DNA from: Spirosoma radiotolerans
GTDB taxonomy: Bacteria > Bacteroidota > Bacteroidia > Cytophagales > Spirosomataceae
Length of the DNA stretch: 64,000 bases
Assembly (NCBI RefSeq): GCF_000974425.1
Contig: NZ_CP010429.1
Coordinates: 248,001-312,000, forward strand
Direction of reading: 5' to 3'
In this document: positions 34,414 through 41,946 of the stretch, one piece after another
Layout of the letters: each line of letters opens with the position of its first letter
Numbering within the stretch: the first letter of the stretch is position 1
Position numbers and translations under genes: made by a program
Notes under the pieces: generated by a model
Seen by the model: only the letters and a program-made list of their open reading frames with translations
Databases searched by the model: none
What the model was told of the DNA's origin: nothing

Positions 34414-35618
34414 TTAACCCGTTCAAAAATGGTGGCTATGCCCATGCCGCCCCCGATGCAGAGGGTTGATAGGCCAAATTGCTTCCCCGAACGTTCCAGC
34501 TCATCGATCAGTGTAGCCGAGATAATAGCGCCCGTAGCGCCCAGCGGATGGCCCAGTGCAATGGCGCCCCCATTTACATTTAACTTACTGTGATCTACGC
34601 CAAACTCCTCCATAAAGAGCAGCGGCACGGCAGCAAAGGCTTCGTTTACCTCGAAGAGATCAATATCGCTAATGGTCATGCCTGCCCGTTTGAGCACTTT
34701 GCGCGTGGCTGGAACTGGCCCCGTTAGCATGATCGTGGGTTCAGAACCGACAATGGCAAATGCTTTGATCCGGGCGCGGGGTTTGAGCCCCGACTGCTCA
34801 CCAAAGGCTGCACTCCCAATTAAGACGCCAGCCGCTCCGTCAACAATTTGCGACGAATTGCCCGCATGGTGAACGTGATTGATTTTATCAAATTGAGCGT
34901 ATTTGAGCAGAGCAAGCGCATCCAGGCCCATTTGGCCCATCGCTTCGAAAGCGGGTTTGAGTTTGCTCAGGCTTTCGGCCGTTGTGCCGGGGCGAACGCC
35001 TTCGTCGCGGTCGAGGACCGTGATGCCAATTTCGTCTTTTAGCGGAACAAGGGTTTTGTGAAAGCGATTATCGGCCTGTGCCTGACCGGCCCGACGGTAG
35101 GATTCAGCCGCAAAGCCATCTACATCGGACCGGGAATATCCATATTTGGTCGCGATCAAATCGGCCGAAATGCCCTGGGGGACGATGTTATGGCGTGCTA
35201 CAATCTGTGGATTCATGAAAATAGCTCCGCCATCGGAACCCATTGGCACCCGTGACATTGACTCGACCCCACCGGCGACAATAGCGTCGATCTGCCCCGA
35301 CATGACGTAAGCCGCAGCCATGTTGATGGCCTCCAGTCCCGATGAGCAGAATCGGTTCAACTGCACACCCGCCACCGACTCATCATAACCGGCTTCGAGG
35401 GCGGCCGTGCGGGCAATGTCTGCGCCCTGTTCGCCGATAGGCGTTACACAACCCATAATTACATCATCGACCAATGAGGTATCGAGCTGGTTACGGTCGC
35501 GGAGTTCGCGCAGCACGCTGGTAAGGAGTTGAATAGGCTGCACATCGTGCAGCGAACCGTCGCTTTTGCCTCGTCCCCGAGGTGTTCGTACGGCATCATA
35601 AATGAAGGCTTCAGCCAT
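34410..35618 (-). CDS. fadA: Acetyl-CoA C-acyltransferase (thiolase)
   Basis: The 402-residue thiolase cleaves 3-ketoacyl-CoA to acetyl-CoA in beta-oxidation. It carries the nucleophilic Cys91 in [15 protein letters not shown], the His motif GHPLGATGA and the final Cys in TLCIGGGMG. Length fits the family. It lies on the same strand as fadJ, and the two would form an operon were it not for the opposite-strand VapBC pair between them. fadI is an alternative name. A 14-bp palindrome sits 19 bp upstream of its start. Confidence 0.93.
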   Translation of the reverse strand: MAEAFIYDAVRTPRGRGKSDGSLHDVQPIQLLTSVLRELRDRNQLDTSLVDDVIMGCVTPIGEQGADIARTAALEAGYDESVAGVQLNRFCSSGLEAINMAAAYVMSGQIDAIVAGGVESMSRVPMGSDGGAIFMNPQIVARHNIVPQGISADLIATKYGYSRSDVDGFAAESYRRAGQAQADNRFHKTLVPLKDEIGITVLDRDEGVRPGTTAESLSKLKPAFEAMGQMGLDALALLKYAQFDKINHVHHAGNSSQIVDGAAGVLIGSAAFGEQSGLKPRARIKAFAIVGSEPTIMLTGPVPATRKVLKRAGMTISDIDLFEVNEAFAAVPLLFMEEFGVDHSKLNVNGGAIALGHPLGATGAIISATLIDELERSGKQFGLSTLCIGGGMGIATIFERVN

Positions 35619-35636
35619 AATTTTAGTGAAAAATTA

Positions 35637-35650
35637 GTATGCATGCATAC
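35637..35650. promoter_or_regulatory. 14-bp perfect palindrome upstream of fadA
   Basis: GTATGCATGCATAC is a perfect palindrome located 19 bp upstream of the thiolase start, inside or just after the promoter. A TetR-type or other repressor that controls beta-oxidation could bind here. No regulator gene is adjacent. Confidence 0.45.
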
Positions 35651-35782
35651 GGTTTTCAGTCAGGCAAAAGTAATGGCAAAAGCTGAATGAGGCAATAAAT
35701 TTGGGTTAAATCGATAAACGCTTTAAGAAAAGAAAGAACAGTTTGTGTTGAGACAGACACACTGCCAGGGCGATGGCCGCAC

Positions 35783-35820
35783 AAAAGGCCAGACCCACTA
35801 TTACTGGACCTGGCCTTTTT
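35783..35820 (-). terminator. Terminator after the Hint-domain gene
   Basis: AAAAGGCCAG (35783-35792) pairs with CTGGCCTTTT (35810-35819), with a 17-nt loop. On the minus strand it lies 40 bp after the Hint-domain stop and ends in a T-run. Confidence 0.85.
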
Positions 35821-35859
35821 ATGAATAGGTACTCCTTAACTACAGGGGAGTCTTATCGC

Positions 35860-36867
35860 TTATTTATCCATAACCACTGTCTGATCAACCAGATAAGCGC
35901 CCGACTGCGTAGCCAGGTTATACACGCTTTTCACCGAGCGAACGTCTTTTTTGGTTTTTACTACGGTATAGGCCGCAGTCCCGTTCGTTGATGGATCGTA
36001 CCGATACAAAACGTCGCCCGCTTTTACATCGCCCAATGCTTTGCGGCCATTAGTCGTCAGAACCGGGTGGTTGGCTGTTGCTTCCAGCAATATCGGGGCC
36101 GTTAGGGCAGCACGAATGTCAGCCGTAACCTCGTTGACGGGAGCGAGCCATACGCCCGTTAATTCAAAGTTACCCTGGTGTATATCCAGCCGGGTTACCG
36201 TTGTTGACTGAAGTGTTTTTGTTTGGACATTATAACCCAGGACAACATCCCCCGCCGTTATAGCACTAATGTTTTTTGAGGAACCATCCGCCATTGTCAC
36301 AGGGGCATTAGGTGCAAAGCAGAAGTTGTATTCTTCTTTTTTCTTGGCACCGCCTTCGTCGGATTTAGCCCCGCCACCCGATAGCAAACCAGCCATCTCA
36401 CGCGATAACACAAACGTTAACGTCGACATCAGGCCGGGTTCTTTCTCGCCTACGTATTTAAGGTCGTCGATGTAGGCATCCCAGGCTTTGCGGTCGGCTG
36501 ATGCACCGGGAATAACAAACGGCTTTATCTCCGATGTTTTCGTATTCTGGTAAATGGCCAGCAAGCCAAGCTCTTTCGTGTCTTCGGCTGTGAATACCTT
36601 GTAGAGATAAATTTTACGAGTAATGCCGTCGCTGTAGGTAAACACGTAAGCAGGGCGTTCCTCGTAGCGATCCAGAATAAAACCGCCGGATTTAAAATAC
36701 GTATCCTTGTCGAGGTTAGCTACTTTAATGGCTTTGATGGCCTTGAGTTGCTCAACGGTCATACTGGCGCTGGCCGATGCCGTTTGCGCCGAAACGCGTT
36801 GGCTCAAAAACTGCGTTGCGACAGCGCAGCAGCAGAAAATCAGAATAGACAGTAGGTTGTTTTTCAT
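35860..36867 (-). CDS. Secreted protein with C-terminal Hint-like domain
   Basis: This 335-residue protein has a signal peptide (about 1-27), an unknown domain (about 35-165) and a C-terminal Hint/intein-like module: NFCFAPNAPVTMADGSSKNISAITAGDVVLGYN (C183 first residue) and ATANHPVLTTNGRKALGDVKAGDVLYRY (H267). Hint domains self-cleave at the first Cys. The final segment here ends YLVDQTVVMDK, without the His-Asn and following residue of a full intein, so only cleavage, not splicing, would be expected. It starts one base before the stop region of the amine oxidase gene ends, as an operon. Confidence 0.75.
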   Translation of the reverse strand: MKNNLLSILIFCCCAVATQFLSQRVSAQTASASASMTVEQLKAIKAIKVANLDKDTYFKSGGFILDRYEERPAYVFTYSDGITRKIYLYKVFTAEDTKELGLLAIYQNTKTSEIKPFVIPGASADRKAWDAYIDDLKYVGEKEPGLMSTLTFVLSREMAGLLSGGGAKSDEGGAKKKEEYNFCFAPNAPVTMADGSSKNISAITAGDVVLGYNVQTKTLQSTTVTRLDIHQGNFELTGVWLAPVNEVTADIRAALTAPILLEATANHPVLTTNGRKALGDVKAGDVLYRYDPSTNGTAAYTVVKTKKDVRSVKSVYNLATQSGAYLVDQTVVMDK

Positions 36868-36868
36868 G

Positions 36869-38443
36869 TTATTTTTTTGTGTACTCGCCCACTCGGGCAT
36901 GGATTGCTTCGACAGCCCGGTGTGCGGATGTAAACGCACCGGCCATCCAGGCGGTCAGGTACGTCGTGTGCTCGCCGGCAAAATAGATATTGCCATCGGG
37001 CTCCAGCAGGGAAGGGTAGTATTTCTTCCGGGTGGTATCGTCGTAGGTCGCCCAGCCACCTCCGCTATAAGGCACCCGGTGCCAGGCCAGCGAAAATGAA
37101 TTTTCAAACTCAGTCGGGTATTGCGGGTGAATTTTGGCACCTTGTGTGAGCGCCACTTTTTCGCGTTCGGCAACGGGCAGGGCGCCCACGGCTTCGGCTC
37201 GGCTGTAGAAATTGTAGTAGCCAATCAGGACGCCTTTTTTCCCCTGGAAACCAAACGACGGATACCAGATCTGGTTAATATCCATATTGGTACGCGAAAT
37301 GCCGCCGTAAATCCAGTCATCTTCTTCCCAAAACCGGCGCTTGAATTGGAGTCCGATTTTACCAGTTTTGATATAAGGTACGAAGTCAGCGGCTCGCTTG
37401 ATGGTGCCTGACAAGTCGGATTCCAGGTTTTTGAGCATCGGTAAGGGCAATGTACAGACGCAGAATTCGCCCGTCAGTTCTACCGGTTTGCCGTCTTTCT
37501 GATAGACAACCCGAACCCCATTTTCCGTTTTACGCAGTTCAGAAACGGGCGCGTTGAAAATAATCTTATCGGTTAACTTCTTTTCCAACGCCTTCGGAAT
37601 GGCGTCCATACCACCCACGGGCTGTAACAGCGTTGTTTGCTGTTCGTAAATGTAATCGCCGACGTTGTAGAACACGGGTTGCATAAACCCCGACCGTAAC
37701 AAGTCAGTCAGGCCGAATGGATCGGTCTGGCTGCCCGGCATGGTACCGGCACCGGGTTCTGCTTTGGTTTTGTACCCGCGTCGGTTGGTGCCCTTGTATA
37801 GATGGGCTGTATTCAGATCGCCCTCATTTTTAAGGAAATCAACCAGTTTCTCAACGTCTTCTTTCGTCAATTGCTGGTCCAGTGCCGATTGGTCCAAGGC
37901 TTTTGCCAGCAGTTCGGCGGTATAGCCGCGCATATCGTTGTGATACTCTTTGATGCGCAGCCGTCGGTTGGCCAGATCACCCGTTCCGCCATCATTGAAT
38001 AGATAAGCGGCTTCGTTGTTGCCGTTGAAAATTTGTAGCGGCACATTCAATTCACGGCAATAATGCAGGGTTAACTGGTGATGATGTGGAATACGGGCAG
38101 CGCCACCGTTGAAATACAGACCCTCGCCAAACTGGCAGGTCTGATCCATACCACCGCCCATTTCCGTTTCTTTGGTGCCGCCACGAATCGTCCAGACGCG
38201 CCCGCCCGACCGAGAGCGGGCTTCCAGTACGGTACAATCGTAGCCAAGTTTTCCGAGCTCGTAGGCGGTTGCCATACCGGCCAGCCCCGCGCCTAAAATG
38301 ATCACTTTTCGACCTTTACCCTCACCTGTTTTACCATTGGCGGGTAAAGTAAGCGCCGACGCTGGTGCAGGCTGTAACATTCCCCACGCCAACAGGCTGG
38401 CATAACTGGCACTGGTTGAATTAATAAAGTCTCTTCTTGTCAT
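36869..38443 (-). CDS. Tat-exported flavin monoamine oxidase family protein
   Basis: This 524-residue FAD amine oxidase has a twin-arginine signal (MTRRDFINSTSASYASLLAW), the FAD-binding VIILGAGLAGMATAYELGKLGY (about 47-68), EARSRSGGRV and the C-terminal FAGEHTTYLTAWMAGAFTSAHRAVEAI. It resembles L-amino-acid or polyamine oxidases; the product would include H2O2 and ammonia in the periplasm. It is 106 bp downstream of an exported aminotransferase and 1 bp upstream of the Hint-domain gene, so the three are likely one operon. Confidence 0.9.
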   Translation of the reverse strand: MTRRDFINSTSASYASLLAWGMLQPAPASALTLPANGKTGEGKGRKVIILGAGLAGMATAYELGKLGYDCTVLEARSRSGGRVWTIRGGTKETEMGGGMDQTCQFGEGLYFNGGAARIPHHHQLTLHYCRELNVPLQIFNGNNEAAYLFNDGGTGDLANRRLRIKEYHNDMRGYTAELLAKALDQSALDQQLTKEDVEKLVDFLKNEGDLNTAHLYKGTNRRGYKTKAEPGAGTMPGSQTDPFGLTDLLRSGFMQPVFYNVGDYIYEQQTTLLQPVGGMDAIPKALEKKLTDKIIFNAPVSELRKTENGVRVVYQKDGKPVELTGEFCVCTLPLPMLKNLESDLSGTIKRAADFVPYIKTGKIGLQFKRRFWEEDDWIYGGISRTNMDINQIWYPSFGFQGKKGVLIGYYNFYSRAEAVGALPVAEREKVALTQGAKIHPQYPTEFENSFSLAWHRVPYSGGGWATYDDTTRKKYYPSLLEPDGNIYFAGEHTTYLTAWMAGAFTSAHRAVEAIHARVGEYTKK

Positions 38444-38456
38444 AGTGTATTCATAC

Positions 38457-38547
38457 GATACAGCAGGCTGCTGTATCAGCCGTCATTGCGGCTAAGATGA
38501 GTAAGGAATTAGCCTGGCGACTGGCACAGCCTCCCGCTGCGCCAGTC
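38457..38547. repeat. Two palindromes between aminotransferase and oxidase genes
   Basis: A perfect hairpin, GATACAGCA (38457-38465) with TGCTGTATC (38469-38477) around GGC, is followed by a second one at 38519-38547 pairing GACTGGC-a-CAGC with GCTG-c-GCCAGTC. Both lie in the gap between two minus-strand genes and may be processing or partial termination signals. Confidence 0.75.
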
Positions 38548-38549
38548 AC

Positions 38550-39722
38550 TTAGCCTACTACCTTTTTGAAGCTATCCATAAACATGGCCATCTCGTCCAT
38601 CGTCCCAACGCTGACCCGGCAGTAAGGCTGCCCGTTGAAGTCGCGGGTTTGAATACCAATACCGTTGGCAAACATCTGATTGCTGAACGCCGATGTTTTC
38701 ATCCGAATGGGGAACAGGATAAAGTTAGCGGACGACGGTATGACCTCATAACCCATATCGGTCAGGGCTTTTGTGGTGTAGTTGCGTGCTTTTGCGTTTT
38801 CGGCCCGGCAGTGATTCTGCCAGTCAACATCTTTATAGCTGGCAATGCCAGCCATCAGTGTCGTGATGCTTACCGCAAACTCACCGTTGGTATAAGCGTG
38901 CAGCGTTTTCAGCATTTCGGGCTGGGCAATGGCATAGCCTAAGCGCAGGCCGGCGAAGCCGTGAATTTTTGAGAATGTACGAGCCAGAATTACGTTCTGG
39001 CCTTCGCTTACCAGTTTGCCCAGTTTCGGGCGCTCGGCGGGTTCGAAAAAGTCGATATATGCTTCGTCGATGAACACGGGTACTTTAGGGGCTACTTCAC
39101 GGATGAAGGCTTCCAGCTCGGCCGTTGGAATAATGGTGCCGGTTGGGTTATTGGGGTTGACGATGTAAACCATCTTCACATCAGGCGTAATGTTCGCCTT
39201 GATGGCCGGTAGGTCAAATTTGTAGTCTTTTGTCATCGGCAATGCCTTGATTTTTGCACCAAACTTTTCGGCGCGCTGGAGCAGGTCATCATACGTCATG
39301 GTGCTGGTCAGGATGGTGCCACCCCCTTTCGCAAAATGATCGGCAGCCGCCATCAGAATGTCTGACGAACCCGGCGACATCATGATGTTTGTGGGCTTTA
39401 CGCCTTCATCGGTAGCCAGGAGCGTTTTCAGTTGGGCAAATTCCATCCAGGCGTAGCGGTTGCCCAAGTCGGCCGCTTTCACAAGGGCTTCTTTGGCATT
39501 GGGTGAAATGCCCAGTGGGTTCTCGTTTGCCAGCAAGCGAGCCCGCAGTTTAGGCATCTTGTCAAACGGATCATCAGTGAAGGCAAACTCGTTGGTGAAT
39601 CCCGAAACAAATGGCGCATTAGGGCGGCTGGCAGTGGCAGGCGTGAACCGGCTCAAGCCGAGGCCAGCAGTTAGGAGGCCGCTGGCGCGAAGCCAGTCCC
39701 GGCGAGTTAGTTGCGATGACAT
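38550..39722 (-). CDS. Tat-exported PLP-dependent aminotransferase (HisC-like)
   Basis: The 390-residue class I/II aminotransferase has a twin-arginine signal (QLTRRDWLRASGLLTAGLGLS) and a HisC-like fold: NENPLG, the substrate/cofactor block YIVNPNNPTGT, DEAYIDFF and the PLP lysine in LARTFSKIHGFAGLRLGY. Normal HisC enzymes are cytoplasmic, so this copy is not the biosynthetic enzyme. It would be folded with its cofactor before export and act in the periplasm on an unknown amino donor. It leads the operon with the amine oxidase and the Hint protein. Confidence 0.9.
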   Translation of the reverse strand: MSSQLTRRDWLRASGLLTAGLGLSRFTPATASRPNAPFVSGFTNEFAFTDDPFDKMPKLRARLLANENPLGISPNAKEALVKAADLGNRYAWMEFAQLKTLLATDEGVKPTNIMMSPGSSDILMAAADHFAKGGGTILTSTMTYDDLLQRAEKFGAKIKALPMTKDYKFDLPAIKANITPDVKMVYIVNPNNPTGTIIPTAELEAFIREVAPKVPVFIDEAYIDFFEPAERPKLGKLVSEGQNVILARTFSKIHGFAGLRLGYAIAQPEMLKTLHAYTNGEFAVSITTLMAGIASYKDVDWQNHCRAENAKARNYTTKALTDMGYEVIPSSANFILFPIRMKTSAFSNQMFANGIGIQTRDFNGQPYCRVSVGTMDEMAMFMDSFKKVVG

Positions 39723-39822
39723 ATTTGTAGGTTTTTGTACTTATCTAGGATTAAATAAAAGTAAATTAAAATCTAAATCCTTAGTAGATAGGGTTTTGTG
39801 AAAGTACGAATTAATGCCAAGA

Positions 39823-39852
39823 AAAAAGCGTCTTCGAACCGAAAACGCTTTT
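39823..39852 (-). terminator. Terminator after the GH172 gene
   Basis: AAAAGCGT (39824-39831) pairs with ACGCTTTT (39844-39851), with a 12-nt loop. It lies 73 bp beyond the GH172 stop and has A/T runs on both sides. Confidence 0.7.
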
Positions 39853-39924
39853 AAAATATTTTGCTAATAGCTGTATGATCAAAATTTATATAGTCACCTT
39901 CAACTATAGGCCAAATAAAAAAAG

Positions 39925-41109
39925 TCAATTCACTTCAAGTACGTCTTTTGGTGGCAATTTAGGGAACGGTGCATGTGGTTCAGCCTGATACCAGAATACG
40001 GTACTGGATACGTCGGACATTTGGGGTAGGTAACGCCCGCCACTACGCCAGCCTAAATCCTGAATGGTAACCCGTAGGTCCTTTTCGAACCGAATGGGGT
40101 CCATGATGTGCCAGCGGTACATACCAAAACGCTGCTGGGATTTATATGTACCATCGGGCTTAGTAACTTGATGCAGACCGACATAGGGCGTCGAGAAAGG
40201 TATGTATTGACCACCCCGGTCGAAGTTGTAGGAGCCGCAGAAATAATCTTCCGTACCTGTACCGGCAATGGTTGGGAAATCGGTGTCGCCATCCATGAAG
40301 AATTTGATCTCGCCTTCGCCCCACCAGCCATTGTTGTTGACGCCCCAAGCCAGAAACGTGCCCACGTATTGGCCTTTTCCTTTTATGCCTTCCAGTAGCG
40401 TAATGTCTTTCTTGTACGGGTTCGGGTTTGTTCGGCGGAACTGCGCGTGAAAGTAAGCCATGTCATCGGGCACCTCGGTGAGTGTGTAGTCGATCTGATA
40501 ATACAGGTTCATCGGGTCTTTCTCATTTATATTTTCCATCGTTATCCGGCATCGTTTCCGAAATGGCATTTGCCAGTAGCAGTTAAACGCACTCCCCGGA
40601 TTGACACTGACCGGCAGCGAGTTGAGCTGGGCATACTCGCCCCAACCCATGCCGAAAAAATCGCCCACGGGTACTTCGATGGAGGGCGTAGTTTCATCGT
40701 CCCAATAAACCCGCAGAATGGAAAAGCGCCAGTTGCCGGTGGGCGTCATCCAGATATGCTGAATGGCACCCGGCCCCTGCACATCAGCCAGTGTGAAGGT
40801 CTCACCGGCTTTGATGCGGATAAACGGATTCACTTTCCAACCCCGACCCAGATCGCGGGCGGCATCTTTGGCATTGGCATGGTTCGGGCGCGTATCGGTC
40901 AGGTCGTCCATACCGCCCTTGCCTTTTTCGCCCGTAAAATTTTCGGGGCTGATGGACCGGGTTTTAGCGTTCGACAGCCGGGAAAGATTCCCCAGATTCA
41001 TGTCCAGTCCGTTGAACGAACCTGCAGTTCGCTGTTGGGCAAAGAGGAAATTAGTAAAGGCGAAAACGAGTAGGAGCGTACTTGTGAGAAGTAAACGAAT
41101 CGCTTGCAT
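39925..41109 (-). CDS. Exported GH172 (DUF2961) glycosidase-like protein
   Basis: This 394-residue protein has a signal peptide (about 1-25, ending LFAQQ) and a DUF2961 double jelly-roll domain, as in glycoside hydrolase family 172, whose characterised members act on difructose anhydrides and D-arabinofuranosides. Core blocks visible are GPGAIQHIWMTPTGNWR, VPVGDFFGMGWGEY, NCYWQMPFRKRCRITMEN and GTGTEDYFCGSYNFDRG. The two acidic residues near GTGTED and the loop around YYQIDY may be active-site residues. Substrate is unknown. It stands alone between terminators. Confidence 0.88.
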   Translation of the reverse strand: MQAIRLLLTSTLLLVFAFTNFLFAQQRTAGSFNGLDMNLGNLSRLSNAKTRSISPENFTGEKGKGGMDDLTDTRPNHANAKDAARDLGRGWKVNPFIRIKAGETFTLADVQGPGAIQHIWMTPTGNWRFSILRVYWDDETTPSIEVPVGDFFGMGWGEYAQLNSLPVSVNPGSAFNCYWQMPFRKRCRITMENINEKDPMNLYYQIDYTLTEVPDDMAYFHAQFRRTNPNPYKKDITLLEGIKGKGQYVGTFLAWGVNNNGWWGEGEIKFFMDGDTDFPTIAGTGTEDYFCGSYNFDRGGQYIPFSTPYVGLHQVTKPDGTYKSQQRFGMYRWHIMDPIRFEKDLRVTIQDLGWRSGGRYLPQMSDVSSTVFWYQAEPHAPFPKLPPKDVLEVN

Positions 41110-41170
41110 AAGGGTAAAGAGTTAGTTGCTTTAAAAAGAGAACCAGACTGATTTTTACCACTCCGCCCAT

Positions 41171-41197
41171 AAAAAAAGCCGATGCGGATGCATCGGC
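41171..41197 (-). terminator. Terminator after the lipoprotein gene
   Basis: A perfect stem GCCGATGC (41178-41185) with GCATCGGC (41190-41197) around GGAT is followed on the minus strand by a run of seven Ts. It lies 66 bp downstream of the lipoprotein stop. Confidence 0.92.
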
Positions 41198-41262
41198 CTA
41201 GTCTGTAATGGTACTCGGCTAGTCATAAGCTTTGTTTCGCAACAGCTCGAATCTAGAAAGTC

Positions 41263-41727
41263 TTATTTCCGATATACGTATTGAAGTTTGGCAGGTGCTG
41301 TAGATGTATTGCTAACAGGAAAAGTTATGTTGGAAGTAACCGAAGTTAATTCCTCCACGCCTTTAGACGATGTGTACGTATAAGTATCTTTTGTACCATC
41401 ATCGTAGCTTAATGTTAACTGGGAGTTCGTATAATCCCAAGTACCTACAGCATCACCAACTCCACCATCTGATTTAATATTATCAAGAAACGATTTATCT
41501 GTACGAATATCGATTCTTGATGAATAAGAGCCAAAACTGTAATTATAAAGGTCTATTCCCGCACCATTGAGACTTGTATATGGGGCAACAAAACCACTTA
41601 ATAACCCTCTATTTAGCTCCCAACGGCCTACCACAGGAGATACTGGTTCAGGATCGTTGCTCTTATTACAGGAAGATAAGCCCGTAAGAGCAATTAGTAA
41701 GCAGGTCATGTATACGGAATGTTTCAT
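41263..41727 (-). CDS. Small lipocalin-like lipoprotein
   Basis: This protein of about 154 residues has a lipoprotein signal with lipobox LSSC (C21), then a beta-rich domain starting VVGRWELNRGLLSG, and continuing with SSRIDIRTDKSFLDN, GTWDYTNSQLTLSYDDGTKDTYTYT, which resembles the lipocalin-like (DUF4923/DUF5004-type) small lipoproteins common in Bacteroidota. Function is unknown. I take ATG 41727, which gives a normal signal. Confidence 0.75.
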   Translation of the reverse strand: MKHSVYMTCLLIALTGLSSCNKSNDPEPVSPVVGRWELNRGLLSGFVAPYTSLNGAGIDLYNYSFGSYSSRIDIRTDKSFLDNIKSDGGVGDAVGTWDYTNSQLTLSYDDGTKDTYTYTSSKGVEELTSVTSNITFPVSNTSTAPAKLQYVYRK

Positions 41728-41946
41728 AAGTAAGTAATTTTCAATAAAGTCAGAACAAAATAGGAACAAGCGACTCTAAACTACAAAAAAAATACTAACA
41801 CAATACTTCTTTTTACGCAGAATGTAATCGTACTGATGCAGGGCAACGCCTGCTTTGCGTTTTTCAGATCTGGAATCTGGATAGAGTAGGGATACAGTTT
41901 GGAACTCCATCTCTACTCCATCCAGATCTAATGTCGCTTAATCGCC

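Noticed and set aside
40447..41073. A 208-codon plus-strand frame across the GH172 gene
   Set aside because: It is antisense to the GH172 gene, whose protein has clear family motifs.
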